This document shows positions 1-8,172 of a stretch of 32,196 nt of DNA, piece after piece. Source of the stretch: Streptomyces phaeochromogenes (GTDB lineage Bacteria > Actinomycetota > Actinomycetes > Streptomycetales > Streptomycetaceae). Below the pieces are notes generated by a model. It did no database searches, was not told the origin of the DNA, and saw only the letters and a program-made list of their open reading frames with translations. Position 1 is the stretch's first letter, and every line of letters starts with the position of its first letter. The translations under genes were made by a program, and so were the position numbers. The DNA lies in the NCBI RefSeq assembly GCF_001418655.1, contig NZ_LIQZ01000341.1:1-32196 (forward strand). The letters run 5' to 3'.

Positions 1-11
1 GGCGGGGGCAT
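1..11 (-). CDS. Start of the next gene of the catabolic operon (partial, product unknown)
   Basis: On the minus strand an ATG at 11-9 follows an AGGAGA ribosome site with a five-base spacer, 69 bases after the NicF-like stop. Only Met-Pro-Pro plus two bases lie inside the window, so the product cannot be read. From pathway logic the missing steps are N-formylmaleamate deformylase (NicD) and maleate isomerase (NicE), and one of these would be a natural occupant; that is inference only. Confidence 0.5.
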
Positions 12-27
12 GGAGCTCTCCTGTGGT

Positions 28-80
28 GCGGAGCAGTTGGGAATCGTGCGGAGCGGTTGGGAATGGTTGAGCAGTTGGGG
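28..80. repeat. Imperfect 20-bp tandem repeat (2.6 copies)
   Basis: Units are GCGGAGCAGTTGGGAATCGT at 28-47 and GCGGAGCGGTTGGGAATGGT at 48-67, with a partial third copy (TGAGCAGTTGGGG) at 68-80. It fills the gap between the NicF-like stop codon and the ribosome site of the next operon gene. Its period is not a multiple of three and it lies outside both reading frames. Replication slippage is the simplest origin. Confidence 0.7.
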
Positions 81-743
81 TTACGGGGCTGTCCTCGGCA
101 GGCCGTCGAGATACCCGACGGCCTCCTTGACGCCGATCACGTCGCCGTACTTGGCCTGGATGTCGAAGAGGCTCGCCTCGTGCGGACCGGGGGCGCGGTC
201 GCCGACGCACTCCCTCGGCACCAGCACCGAGAAACCGGACTGCACGGCGTCCACGGCGGTGGCCCGTACGCAGCCACTGGTCGTCGCCCCGCACACCAGC
301 ACCGTGTCGCGGCCGAGCCCGGTCAGCAGGGCGGCCAGGGAGGTACCGAAGAACGCGGACGCGCCCTTCTTCACGATCAGATGGTCCTGTGGCTCCCGGG
401 GCAGCCTCGGGTCGAGCGCGACCTCCTCACTGCCTTCGACGAGGCTCCGCATGCCCTGCGCCTTGTGCAGCCAGGTGACGGCATCGCCCGCCGTCTCGGC
501 CGGTGTGTAGGAGATCGCGGTGAACACCACCGGTACGTCGGCCGGGCGAGCCGCCGCGATCAACTCGCCCGTGGCGCGGACGACTTGGGTGAGGTCGGCC
601 CCGGAAGGGAAGCCGGGCTCGGTGAAACCCCGTGTGAGGTCGACGACGACCAGCGCCGGGCGGTCGCCACGGCGTACGGGGGCGCCGAAGCCGGCCCGTT
701 CGTAGGTCCGGTTGGTCTCCTGTCCGTACCCGGCGTCGCTCAT
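81..743 (-). CDS. nicF: Isochorismatase-family cysteine amidohydrolase, probable maleamate amidohydrolase (NicF-like)
   Basis: A 220-residue cysteine hydrolase of the isochorismatase / N-carbamoylsarcosine amidase superfamily. The catalytic triad is visible: Asp35 (VVVDLTRGF), Lys125 (in VKKGASAFFGT) and nucleophile Cys158 (GATTSGCVRATAVDA). It is cytosolic, with no signal peptide. In the nicotinate pathway this family deaminates maleamate to maleate and ammonia. The ATG overlaps the TGA of the CoxG-like gene by four bases (ATGA), so the two are translationally coupled. The nicotinate-specific role rests on the NicX-like, NicC-like and hydroxylase genes in the same operon; on sequence alone N-carbamoylsarcosine amidase or another amidase is possible. 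Confidence 0.75.
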   Translation of the reverse strand: MSDAGYGQETNRTYERAGFGAPVRRGDRPALVVVDLTRGFTEPGFPSGADLTQVVRATGELIAAARPADVPVVFTAISYTPAETAGDAVTWLHKAQGMRSLVEGSEEVALDPRLPREPQDHLIVKKGASAFFGTSLAALLTGLGRDTVLVCGATTSGCVRATAVDAVQSGFSVLVPRECVGDRAPGPHEASLFDIQAKYGDVIGVKEAVGYLDGLPRTAP

Positions 744-1453
744 GACGTCCTCCGTAGGGCCCGCAACTCCCGTGCCTGGGCGGTGAGTCGGCCGAGCAGC
801 CAGCCTTCCAGGACCCCCAGGGCGAACGCCCCTGCCACCAGGCCGTACTTGGCGGCCTGCGGGCCGAGGAGCATCGCCAGGCCGTCGAGGTCGGAGCCCT
901 GCGCGAGGGCCGGCTGCGCAGCGGCGGGAGCGGATACCGATGTAGCGGATGCCGATGTATTCGTGGGTTTCGTGGGTGAGGCGCTTGGTGAGGCGGCTCC
1001 GACGGCCCGGTCCTGGTCCAGCAGGCTCCCCAGGTTCCGGGCGAACTGCTGGAGGATCCGGTCCGACACCGTGACGATCGCGCCCTTGCCGAACTGGACG
1101 ATCTTGCCCCGGATCACCAGGTCCGTGGAGAGCTGGAGCAGCGCTCCCTCCGGCGCCGCGAGGATTTCGAGAGCGACCTCCGCCTCCGCGTCCCCACTGC
1201 CGTGGGTGTCGGTACCGCGCGCGTGCACCCGCAGTCGCCGCTTCTCGGCGTCGATCTCCAGGAAGCGGACGGTACCCGCGTAGGAGGCGCTGATGGGACC
1301 CACCCGGATCTTCACCCGGCCCCGCCAGGTGTCACCGTCCTGCCCGTCGAGCGCGGCGCCCGGCATGCAGGAGGCGACCCGTTCGACGTCGTTCATCAGG
1401 GCGAAGACGTCGTCGGGGGAGGCCTTGATCGGCACGGTGTTGGTGAGCTGCAT
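740..1453 (-). CDS. CoxG-like SRPBCC protein with C-terminal membrane anchor
   Basis: A 237-residue protein in three parts. Residues 1-150 are an SRPBCC (START-like) fold of the carbon monoxide dehydrogenase subunit G family (N-terminal MQLTNTVPIKASPDDVFALM; also CMPGA). Residues about 150-190 are an Ala/Ser/Pro/Thr-rich linker. Residues about 202-222 form one hydrophobic segment followed by a basic tail. CoxG proteins usually accompany molybdenum CO dehydrogenases, and I recall work proposing that they bind menaquinone and link the enzyme to the membrane. Here the gene starts three bases after the 2Fe-2S subunit stop, so it probably serves the nicotinate hydroxylase, either in assembly or by passing electrons to quinone. 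The N-terminal ATG is fixed by the tight spacing. Confidence 0.8.
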   Translation of the reverse strand: MQLTNTVPIKASPDDVFALMNDVERVASCMPGAALDGQDGDTWRGRVKIRVGPISASYAGTVRFLEIDAEKRRLRVHARGTDTHGSGDAEAEVALEILAAPEGALLQLSTDLVIRGKIVQFGKGAIVTVSDRILQQFARNLGSLLDQDRAVGAASPSASPTKPTNTSASATSVSAPAAAQPALAQGSDLDGLAMLLGPQAAKYGLVAGAFALGVLEGWLLGRLTAQARELRALRRTS

Positions 1454-1456
1454 GCG

Positions 1457-2008
1457 TCAGTGCTCCTTGTCGGCAGGGCTGTCGGGGATACAGGGCGTGA
1501 CGCAGGCCCCGCGCCGAGCCGTCGCGCAGGCCTCGATCGCCTCGACGATGGTCTGGTAGCCGGTGCACCGGCACAGATTGGCGGCGACCACTTCGCGGAT
1601 CTCCTCCTTGCTCGCCTCGGGCCGCTCGCCGAGGAAGCCTTCGGCGAGCATCAGGAACCCGGGAGTGCAGAACCCGCACTGCAGCGCGTGGTGCTCGCTG
1701 AACGCCCGTTGCAGATCGCTGAGCCGGTTGTCGCTGTCCGCCAGAGACTCGACCGTGCGGATCCGCGCCCCTTCGGCCTGCGCCGCGAACATCAGGCAGG
1801 CGCGTACGGGCCGTTCGTCGACCAGCACCGTGCAGGCGCCGCAGATGCCGTGCTCGCAGCCGACGTGCGTACCGGTCAGCCGCAGTTCGTGCCGGAGTAC
1901 GTCGACGAGGGTGCGGCGGGGCTCGGTGACGACGTCGTACCGCTCGCCGTTGACGTCGAGGGTGATGAGCTGGAGGTCCGGATGCGTCGCCACGGGGTCG
2001 GTGTTCAT
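1457..2008 (-). CDS. 2Fe-2S subunit of molybdenum hydroxylase (probable nicotinate dehydrogenase small subunit)
   Basis: A 183-residue small subunit of the xanthine dehydrogenase family with two 2Fe-2S clusters. The plant-type ferredoxin cluster uses Cys51, Cys56, Cys59 and Cys71 (CEHGICGACT and a later Cys). The C-terminal helical cluster uses Cys111, Cys114, Cys146 and Cys148 (CGFC and CRC). It passes electrons from the molybdenum centre to the FAD subunit. The chosen ATG overlaps the large-subunit TGA by four bases, although the frame stays open much further upstream. About 25 residues after the last cluster form a cysteine-bearing tail (ACVTPC) beyond the usual family end; its role is unknown. 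Confidence 0.88.
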   Translation of the reverse strand: MNTDPVATHPDLQLITLDVNGERYDVVTEPRRTLVDVLRHELRLTGTHVGCEHGICGACTVLVDERPVRACLMFAAQAEGARIRTVESLADSDNRLSDLQRAFSEHHALQCGFCTPGFLMLAEGFLGERPEASKEEIREVVAANLCRCTGYQTIVEAIEACATARRGACVTPCIPDSPADKEH

Positions 2009-4383
2009 GAGGACAACTCCAGGCTCGGGGCGCCGTTCAGCGCGCGGTGCACGGTCTCGGGGGTGATCGGTGTGTGGTCGAGTTCGACGCCGGTCGGGCG
2101 CAGGGCGTCGTTGACTGCGTTGAGGACGGCGGCGGGTGCCCCGATCGTGCCGCCCTCGCCGGCACCCTTCGCGCCGGTCTCGGTGAACGCGCAGGGCGTC
2201 TCCAGGTGGTGGATCAGTACGTCGGGGATCTCGTGCGCGGTGGGCACCTTGTAGTCCATGAAGCCGGTCGCCGACGGCTCGCCCTGGGCGTCGTACGTCA
2301 CCTGCTCGAACAGCGCGCCCGCGATGCCCTGCGCGATGCCGCCCCGGCACTGCCCCTCCACGACCTGCGGGTTGATGGCGACCCCGCAGTCCTCGACGCA
2401 GACGTACCGCAGGATCTCCACCTGCCCGGTGCCCGCGTGGAGTTCGACGACGCAGGCGTGCGTGGCGTTGGAGAAGGTGCCGTCGTTGAAGACGTCGAAG
2501 GTGGCGGTGACCGAGAGGCCCGGCTCGATGTCCTTGGGCAGCAAGTGCGCCTGGAGATAGGCGATGTCGGCGATCTCCTGGTAGGGGAGAACGTCTTGGG
2601 TGTTACGGCGGCGGGCGGCGCCCTCCGTCAGCTCCACCTCGTCCGGGCCAACTCCCCAGCGAGAGGCGGCGATTGCCCGTAGCTTGTCGCCGAGCTTCGC
2701 GGCGGCCAGGCGTACCGCGCTGCCGCCGATGGTGATGGAGCGGCTGGCGAAGGTGCCGAAGCCGTAGGTGATGCGGTCGGTGTCTCCCTGATGGAGTCTC
2801 ACTTTGGCGATGTCCAGGGCGAGTTCGTCGGCGACGATCTGCGCCATCGTCGTCTCGTGGCTCTGGCCGTGGTTCATGGTGCCGGTGGTGAAGGTGACCG
2901 CGCCGCTGGTGTCCATCCGTACCTCGGAGATGTCGAAGCCGGGCACCACCTTCATCTTGCGCTGGGCGAAGGCCGCCGAGCCGTAGCCGGTGCGCTCGCT
3001 GAAGCACGAGTAGCCGATGCCGATGTGCCGGCCCTCGGCCGCCGCCGCTGCCTGCTTCTCGTACCAGCCCTCGTCCTTGACGAGCCGCTCGCAGAGGTTC
3101 AGCGACTCCAGATAGGAACCGGGGTCGTAGGTGATGTTGTTGACGCCCGTGTACGGGAAGTCGGTGATGACGTTGCGGCGGCGGATCTCGACCGGGTCCA
3201 GGCCCAGTTCGCGGGCGGCGCGCTCGAAGAGCCGCTCCATGACCATGACGTACTGCGGCCGGCTCACCCCGCGATACGGCCCGGTGGGCGCCTTGTTGGT
3301 GGTGACCGCCCGGCCCCGCACCCGGTACGCGGGCAGCTTGTAGACGCCGGGCATCTCGGCGGACGCCATCAGCGGCTCGATGCCCGCGGTGAAGGGGTAG
3401 CAGGAGTAGGCGCCCATGTCGCAGACCACGTCCGTGTCGAGCGCGAGGATCCCGCCCTCGGCGTCGAAGGCCGCGCGTGCCCGGTAGTGCTGTTCGCGGG
3501 CGAGGAACGACGCGGACAGGGCGTCCTTGCGGTCCTCGATCCACTTCACCGGCCGCCGAAGTCGCAGCGCGGCTGCCGCGGCGGCGATCTCCTCGCGGCC
3601 CACGACGCATTTCTGGCCGAACCCGCCGCCCATGTCGGGCACCACGACCCGCACGGCCCGCTCGTCGAGACGCAGACAGCGGGACGCCACCGTCCTTACC
3701 TGGTGCGGGATTTGGGTGCACGTGTGCAGGACGAGCTGTTCCTCGCGGTCGTCCCAGTGGGCCACGGCACCCCGGGTCTCCAGCGGAAGCGCGTTCTGCC
3801 GTCCGGTCCTGGTGTCGACCTCGACAACGCAGGGTGCGGCCTCGAAGATCCGGTCGATGCCCTCAGTCGCGAAGAGCGAGACGTCCACCAGGGTGTTGTG
3901 CGCGGCCTCGGCATGGACGAGCGGGGCGCCGTCCGCGAACGCCGCCTCCTCGGACATGACCGGGGGCAGCGTGGCGTACGAGACCTTCGCCGCCTCCAGG
4001 CCGTCCTCCGCCGCGTACGCGTCGCGGGCCACGACGATCGCGATCGGCTCACCGACGTAGCGAACCTTGTCGCGGGCGAGGACCGGCATCGCGGTCGGGA
4101 CGAACTCCGAGAGTGGGCGCCCCAGTTGAGCGACGATGTCGGCCAGTTCCAGGTCCTCGGCTGTGAACACCGCGACGACGCCCGGGACTTCGCGCACCGC
4201 CGACACATCCATCGAGGCGAGTTCCGCATGCGCGACCGTGCTGCGTACGAACTGGGCGTGCAGCATGCCGGGCAGCGCGACGTCGTCGACGAACCGGCCG
4301 CGCCCGGCGAGCAGCCGCGGATCCTCGCGACGGCGAACCGCCTTGCCCACCAACTTGCCTTCAGCCAAAGGGGTGTTGCTCAT
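2005..4383 (-). CDS. Molybdopterin-binding large subunit of molybdenum hydroxylase (probable nicotinate dehydrogenase)
   Basis: A 792-residue catalytic subunit of the xanthine dehydrogenase / CoxL family. Visible landmarks are KAVRRREDPRLLAGRGRFVDD at the N-terminus (family start), the cofactor loop GGGFGQK at 252-258, GPYRGVSRPQ at about 368-377, and the C-terminal GAKGAGEGGTIGAP, whose Glu near 743 matches the catalytic glutamate. The CO dehydrogenase signature (a Cys in AYRCSFR) is replaced by YRGVSR, so this is not a CO dehydrogenase. From context it hydroxylates nicotinate at C6. The ATG is fixed by its overlap with the FAD-subunit TGA and is followed by MSNTPLAEGKLVGK. A further in-frame stretch upstream is only antisense-like coding shadow. 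Picolinate or another N-heterocycle is an alternative substrate. Confidence 0.85.
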   Translation of the reverse strand: MSNTPLAEGKLVGKAVRRREDPRLLAGRGRFVDDVALPGMLHAQFVRSTVAHAELASMDVSAVREVPGVVAVFTAEDLELADIVAQLGRPLSEFVPTAMPVLARDKVRYVGEPIAIVVARDAYAAEDGLEAAKVSYATLPPVMSEEAAFADGAPLVHAEAAHNTLVDVSLFATEGIDRIFEAAPCVVEVDTRTGRQNALPLETRGAVAHWDDREEQLVLHTCTQIPHQVRTVASRCLRLDERAVRVVVPDMGGGFGQKCVVGREEIAAAAAALRLRRPVKWIEDRKDALSASFLAREQHYRARAAFDAEGGILALDTDVVCDMGAYSCYPFTAGIEPLMASAEMPGVYKLPAYRVRGRAVTTNKAPTGPYRGVSRPQYVMVMERLFERAARELGLDPVEIRRRNVITDFPYTGVNNITYDPGSYLESLNLCERLVKDEGWYEKQAAAAAEGRHIGIGYSCFSERTGYGSAAFAQRKMKVVPGFDISEVRMDTSGAVTFTTGTMNHGQSHETTMAQIVADELALDIAKVRLHQGDTDRITYGFGTFASRSITIGGSAVRLAAAKLGDKLRAIAASRWGVGPDEVELTEGAARRRNTQDVLPYQEIADIAYLQAHLLPKDIEPGLSVTATFDVFNDGTFSNATHACVVELHAGTGQVEILRYVCVEDCGVAINPQVVEGQCRGGIAQGIAGALFEQVTYDAQGEPSATGFMDYKVPTAHEIPDVLIHHLETPCAFTETGAKGAGEGGTIGAPAAVLNAVNDALRPTGVELDHTPITPETVHRALNGAPSLELSS

Positions 4384-5228
4384 CGGGACACCGCCTCCTC
4401 GCAGGCGCGCCGGATCAGGGTCCGGACGAGTTCCTTGCGGTAGTGCGTACTGCCCGACGCGTCGGCGGGCGGTTCCACGGCCTCCGCGGCAGCCGACGCG
4501 CACGCCTCGAAGGAGCCGCCGGCCGTCAACACCCTCTCGGCCTCCGGCACTCGGACGGCGGCGGACGCCACCCCACCGAGAGCCACCCGGCCCCCGCGCA
4601 CCTCGCCGTCCTCCACATCGAGGTCTACCGCGGCGGCGACGAGGGCGAAGTCCCCGCGCCGCTCGGCGAATTCGGTGAGTGCGGCGTGCGGTGCGGGTCG
4701 GGGGAAGACGATCTCGACGAGGATCTCGTCGGGGTCGAGGGCGGTTGTGTAGTAGCCGAGGAAGAAGTCCCCGGCCGGGATCACACGCTCTCCCCGCGGC
4801 CCGCGTGCCACGAACTCCGCGCCGAGTGTCACCGCGAGCAGACACCACTCGGCGGTGGCGTCGCCGTGCGCCATGCTGCCACCGACCGTGCCACGGGTGC
4901 GGATCGGGAGGTGCCCGATCCAGGTCATGGTCTTCCGCAGGACCTCGAAGCCCGCCCCCAGCACCCCGGCCGGGTCGCTCTCCACCGTGTGGTGGGTGGT
5001 GAGCGCCCCGACGCGCAGTCCGCCCTCGGCGTCCCGGTGCATCCGGTCCAGTTCGCGCAGGCCGCCTATGTCGACGAGGTGGCGCGGCCGGGCCAGCCGG
5101 TAGTTCATCATCGCGACGAGGCTCTGTCCGCCGGCGATGACCTTGGCGTCGTCGCCGAGTTCGGCCAGCAGCCGTGAGGCGCCGTCGACGTCGCGGGCCC
5201 GGTGGTACTGGAAGGGGGCGGGCTTCAT
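4380..5228 (-). CDS. FAD-binding subunit of molybdenum hydroxylase (CoxM-type)
   Basis: A 282-residue medium subunit of the xanthine dehydrogenase / CO dehydrogenase family. FAD-binding motifs are AGGQS at 32-36 and TVGGS at 114-118 (in TRGTVGGSMAHGDATAEW). The start MKPAPFQYHR is typical of the family, as is the length. It accepts electrons from the 2Fe-2S subunit and hands them to the final acceptor. Subunit order FAD, Mo, 2Fe-2S matches coxMLS-like operons arranged M-L-S, not the two-subunit NicAB enzyme with cytochrome domains known from Pseudomonas. The start lies 70 bases after the transporter stop, and the stop overlaps the next start (ATGA). Confidence 0.88.
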   Translation of the reverse strand: MKPAPFQYHRARDVDGASRLLAELGDDAKVIAGGQSLVAMMNYRLARPRHLVDIGGLRELDRMHRDAEGGLRVGALTTHHTVESDPAGVLGAGFEVLRKTMTWIGHLPIRTRGTVGGSMAHGDATAEWCLLAVTLGAEFVARGPRGERVIPAGDFFLGYYTTALDPDEILVEIVFPRPAPHAALTEFAERRGDFALVAAAVDLDVEDGEVRGGRVALGGVASAAVRVPEAERVLTAGGSFEACASAAAEAVEPPADASGSTHYRKELVRTLIRRACEEAVSR

Positions 5229-5298
5229 GGTCCTCCTGTCGTACGTTCCGTGAGTTCCGTACGGGGTCGTGTCGGCGTACCCGAGTACGGGCCGTGCC

Positions 5299-6696
5299 TC
5301 AGAGGGCCGCCTGCTCGGGGACGGCCCGGGGAACGGCGGCCGGTGTCTCCTCCTCGCCGGCGTCGAGGACCCGGCCCTTCGTCTCCGGTGCCGCGAACGC
5401 CATCCACACGACGGCCAGCAGTACCGCGATCCCCAGTACCGCGAAGGTCATCGGCAGCCCCAGCACCGGCCACATGAGCGAGCCGAACAGCATCGGGGCG
5501 AATCCGGTGAGCGCCCGGCTGACCGACGAGGCCCAGCCGAAGCCGCTGGCCCGCAGCTCGGTGGGATACAGCTCCGAGGCGTACGCGTACAGGACGGGAA
5601 TGGTGAGCTGGATCAGGAAGCCGAAGACGGCGATGGCCACGACGGACCCGGTCGGCATCTCCATGACGAGCGCGAACACGACCAGCGCGAGGGAGGCGAC
5701 AGGTGCCGAGACTCCGATGAGCCACTTGCGGCCGACGATGTCGACGAGGGCCGTGGACACCAGCACACCGATGATGCCGACCCCGCTCATGAGGGTGGTC
5801 TTCATGAAGGCCGCCGTGTCACCGAGGCCCTCTTCCCGCAGGATCGTCGGCATCCAGCTCAGGGCCGCGTAGTAGACCAGCATGATCGTGGCGAACAGCA
5901 GCCAGGCCGCGGAGGTGATGCGCGGGCTGAAGCTCCAGATGCGGCGCAGCTGCTCGGCCGCGGCGGCCACCCCGCGAGGCCCGGTCTCGGGGACGGGCTC
6001 CGGGATCGTGTACGGCACGACGGGTGCTCCGGTGCGGGCGACCAGGTCGTCGATGACCTTCCGGGCCTCCACCTCGCGGCCCTTCTTGGTCAGGTAGATG
6101 GGCGACTCCGGGATGCCGCGGCGGGCCCAGAACAGCAGCAGCGCGGGCAGGACCATCGTCGCCAGCATCCACCGCCAGTTGCCGTCGACCGTCAGCAGCG
6201 CCGTCGACACGAACCCGCACAGCGTGACGCCCACCGGCCACCACACATCGAGCCCGGTGAGTATCCGCCCCCGGTACTTGCGCGGCGAGAACTCGCTCAC
6301 CAGCGCGTAGTCCACGGGGATGCAGCCGCCGAGGCCGATACCCGCGAGGAAGCGCAGGGCGAGGAAGACGGGATACGTGGGGGAGAGGGCGCCGAGGACG
6401 GAGAAGAGCGCGAAGATCAGCAGCGTGACGCTGAAGGCCTTCTTCCGGCCGATCCGGTCAGCGACCGAACCCCACGCGATGGCACCGACGGCCATGCCGA
6501 CGAGGTTGGCGGTCGCGACGAGCCCGTGATCGCTCAGCGAGAGGTCGAACTGCTCACCCACGAGCGGCATGAGGAAGCCGTTCAGGGCGATGTCGTACGC
6601 GTCGAACAGGTAGCCGAGGCCGCCGATGATGAAGATCTTTCCCTGGACGGACCACTTCCAGGGCAGTTCCTGAACGATCTGATCGCCTGTTTTCAC
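5299..6696 (-). CDS. MFS transporter, aromatic acid:H+ symporter-like (probable nicotinate importer)
   Basis: A 465-residue, 12-helix major facilitator. Features are an Asp in helix 1 (GYLFDAYDIALNGFL), the loop motif DRIGRKK between helices 2 and 3, its second-half counterpart VGRKW, and a cytoplasmic loop with PESPIYLTKKGR typical of AAHS/SV2-type carriers. The start is taken as the GTG at 6696, which has GGAG five bases upstream; another GTG 39 bases earlier lacks a ribosome site. Lying between the monooxygenase and the hydroxylase genes, it is the likely uptake system for the operon substrate. It is not obviously orthologous to Pseudomonas NicT, so nicotinate as substrate is inferred. Confidence 0.8.
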   Translation of the reverse strand: MKTGDQIVQELPWKWSVQGKIFIIGGLGYLFDAYDIALNGFLMPLVGEQFDLSLSDHGLVATANLVGMAVGAIAWGSVADRIGRKKAFSVTLLIFALFSVLGALSPTYPVFLALRFLAGIGLGGCIPVDYALVSEFSPRKYRGRILTGLDVWWPVGVTLCGFVSTALLTVDGNWRWMLATMVLPALLLFWARRGIPESPIYLTKKGREVEARKVIDDLVARTGAPVVPYTIPEPVPETGPRGVAAAAEQLRRIWSFSPRITSAAWLLFATIMLVYYAALSWMPTILREEGLGDTAAFMKTTLMSGVGIIGVLVSTALVDIVGRKWLIGVSAPVASLALVVFALVMEMPTGSVVAIAVFGFLIQLTIPVLYAYASELYPTELRASGFGWASSVSRALTGFAPMLFGSLMWPVLGLPMTFAVLGIAVLLAVVWMAFAAPETKGRVLDAGEEETPAAVPRAVPEQAAL

Positions 6697-6814
6697 GTTC
6701 GCTCCACGGTGTTGCGTGTCTGGTACGTGCCGCACGGTTGCGGGCGCGCTCTTTCGCGGGGCTCCGGCGTGCGGACCGGACGGTGCAGGGGGTGGCAGTT
6801 CTAAGGGGCGGGGA

Positions 6815-8083
6815 TCAGCGGGCGAACTGGTAGGAGAACGCGCCGAGATCCGGGTCGTTGAGCGGGGTGCCCGACCACAGCCAGTCGTAGGAGAGGTCGG
6901 ACTCCCCGTCGAAGTTCCTCAACTTCTCGTCCCTGGCCCGTTGTTCGGGGCCGTCGGGCAGGTGGTAGAAGGTCTTGTTGCGCAGGGAGGCGTCCTGGAC
7001 CATGCCGGCGTGCTTGGCGCGCCGGTCGACATAGCGGCGCAGAGCTCCCTCGACTCCGGCGGCCGTGACCGCGCCGAGTTCCTCGGCCAGTACGGCGGCG
7101 TCCTCCATGGCCTGCGAGGCACCTTGCGCCTGATAGGGGAGCATCGCGTGGCAGGCGTCGCCGAGGAGGGCGACCCGGCCGTCCATCCACACCGGGTCGC
7201 GGCGCCGGTGGTGGAGGGCGAAGGCGGAGACGTCCTCCTTCGCCTTGGACAGCATGGCCGGTACGCGGTCGTCCCAGCCGGGGAACGCCTCCACGAGGTC
7301 CTGCGCGGTCGCGGACACGCTCCACTTCTCGGCGACCTCGTCCGTGCAGGGCACGCACGCCACCACGTTCAGGTACTCGCCGCCGCGGATCACGTAGTGC
7401 ACGAGGTGCCGGTCGGGTCCGTACCAGATCGTGCTCTGGAAGCGGTCCATGAGCCAGCGCGTCGCCGGGTCGGCGGCGATCAGATCGCCGGGGATCAGCG
7501 CCCGGAAGGCCATCTCACCGGAGAACTCCAGGGTGTCGGAGAGGCCCATCAGGTCTCGTGTCCGCGAGCGGATGCCGTCGGCGCCGATGAGCGCGTCGCC
7601 GACGTGGCGGCGCCCGTCGTCGGTGACCGCCACGGGCCGCGCGGGGTCCGTACGGTCCAGCTCGACGACCTTGCTCGCGGTGTGTACGTCCACGACGGGG
7701 CCGGGGCCGTCCGGATCCCCGCACGCCTCCAGCAGGATGCGATGCAGATCGGCCCGGTGGTAGTGCCAGTACGGCGCGTTGAACTGCTCCTTGACGCGCC
7801 GCCCCAGCGACGTCAGCCCGACGATGCCGCCGTCCTTCCACCGGCGCCGCACCTGATCGAGCGGCTCGGTGTGGATGGCCTCCATCTGCCGGCGCAGCCC
7901 CAGCCCCATCACCACCCGGCTCGCGTTGGGCGCCGTCTGGATGCCCGCGCCGACCTCGCCGAGCTCGGCCGCCTGCTCCAGGACGGTGACCCGCAGCCCA
8001 CGCTGCCGAAGCGCCAGCGCGGCGGTGAGCCCGCCGAGACCTCCCCCGACGACGGTGACTTCGTACGACTGACTGGACGCCAC
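6815..8083 (-). CDS. nicC: FAD-dependent aromatic monooxygenase, probable 6-hydroxynicotinate 3-monooxygenase (NicC-like)
   Basis: A 422-residue group A flavoprotein monooxygenase. It has the N-terminal Rossmann motif GGGLGG (13-18) with Glu36 ending strand 2, the DG motif (GADGIRSR, about 167-174) and the GD motif (GDACHAM, about 308-314). It would convert 6-hydroxynicotinate to 2,5-dihydroxypyridine with NADH, O2 and loss of CO2. His226 and Tyr230 (DRHLVHY) align with active-site residues I recall for NicC, but the His of NicC (GAGIH) is Gln49 here (GAGIQ), as in 3-hydroxybenzoate 6-hydroxylases. The precise substrate is therefore inferred from the neighbouring dioxygenase. The GTG start has GGAGG four bases upstream. 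Confidence 0.72.
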   Translation of the reverse strand: MASSQSYEVTVVGGGLGGLTAALALRQRGLRVTVLEQAAELGEVGAGIQTAPNASRVVMGLGLRRQMEAIHTEPLDQVRRRWKDGGIVGLTSLGRRVKEQFNAPYWHYHRADLHRILLEACGDPDGPGPVVDVHTASKVVELDRTDPARPVAVTDDGRRHVGDALIGADGIRSRTRDLMGLSDTLEFSGEMAFRALIPGDLIAADPATRWLMDRFQSTIWYGPDRHLVHYVIRGGEYLNVVACVPCTDEVAEKWSVSATAQDLVEAFPGWDDRVPAMLSKAKEDVSAFALHHRRRDPVWMDGRVALLGDACHAMLPYQAQGASQAMEDAAVLAEELGAVTAAGVEGALRRYVDRRAKHAGMVQDASLRNKTFYHLPDGPEQRARDEKLRNFDGESDLSYDWLWSGTPLNDPDLGAFSYQFAR

Positions 8084-8128
8084 TCTTCCTCCAACTGGCG
8101 GGCGTGTACGGGTGGTTCGTGCGCGGGC

Positions 8129-8145
8129 CGGTCGCGCGGCGACCG
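8129..8145 (-). other. Intercistronic hairpin between the nicX-like and nicC-like genes
   Basis: CGGTCGC at 8129-8135 and GCGACCG at 8139-8145 form a perfect 7-bp stem with a GCG loop, in the 89-base gap between the two genes. There is no T-run, so it may shape mRNA stability or partial attenuation and need not terminate transcription. In this GC-rich DNA a chance hairpin is possible. Confidence 0.3.
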
Positions 8146-8172
8146 TGAGGGCCGGCGCGAGGGCGAGCGCGG

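Noticed and set aside
2791..4443. Long plus-strand open frame opposite the molybdopterin subunit
   Set aside because: His/Val/Gly/Arg-rich shadow of the real gene; no ribosome site or family motif. The large subunit on the other strand has all conserved motifs.
2005..5228. Aerobic CO dehydrogenase (coxMLS)
   Set aside because: Subunit make-up and CoxG fit, but the large subunit lacks the Cys-bearing AYRCSFR active-site motif (YRGVSR instead) and the neighbours are pyridine-ring enzymes.
5269..6804. 511-residue plus-strand open frame rich in Asp, Gly, Gln and Arg
   Set aside because: Antisense of the MFS transporter; no hydrophobic or domain features.
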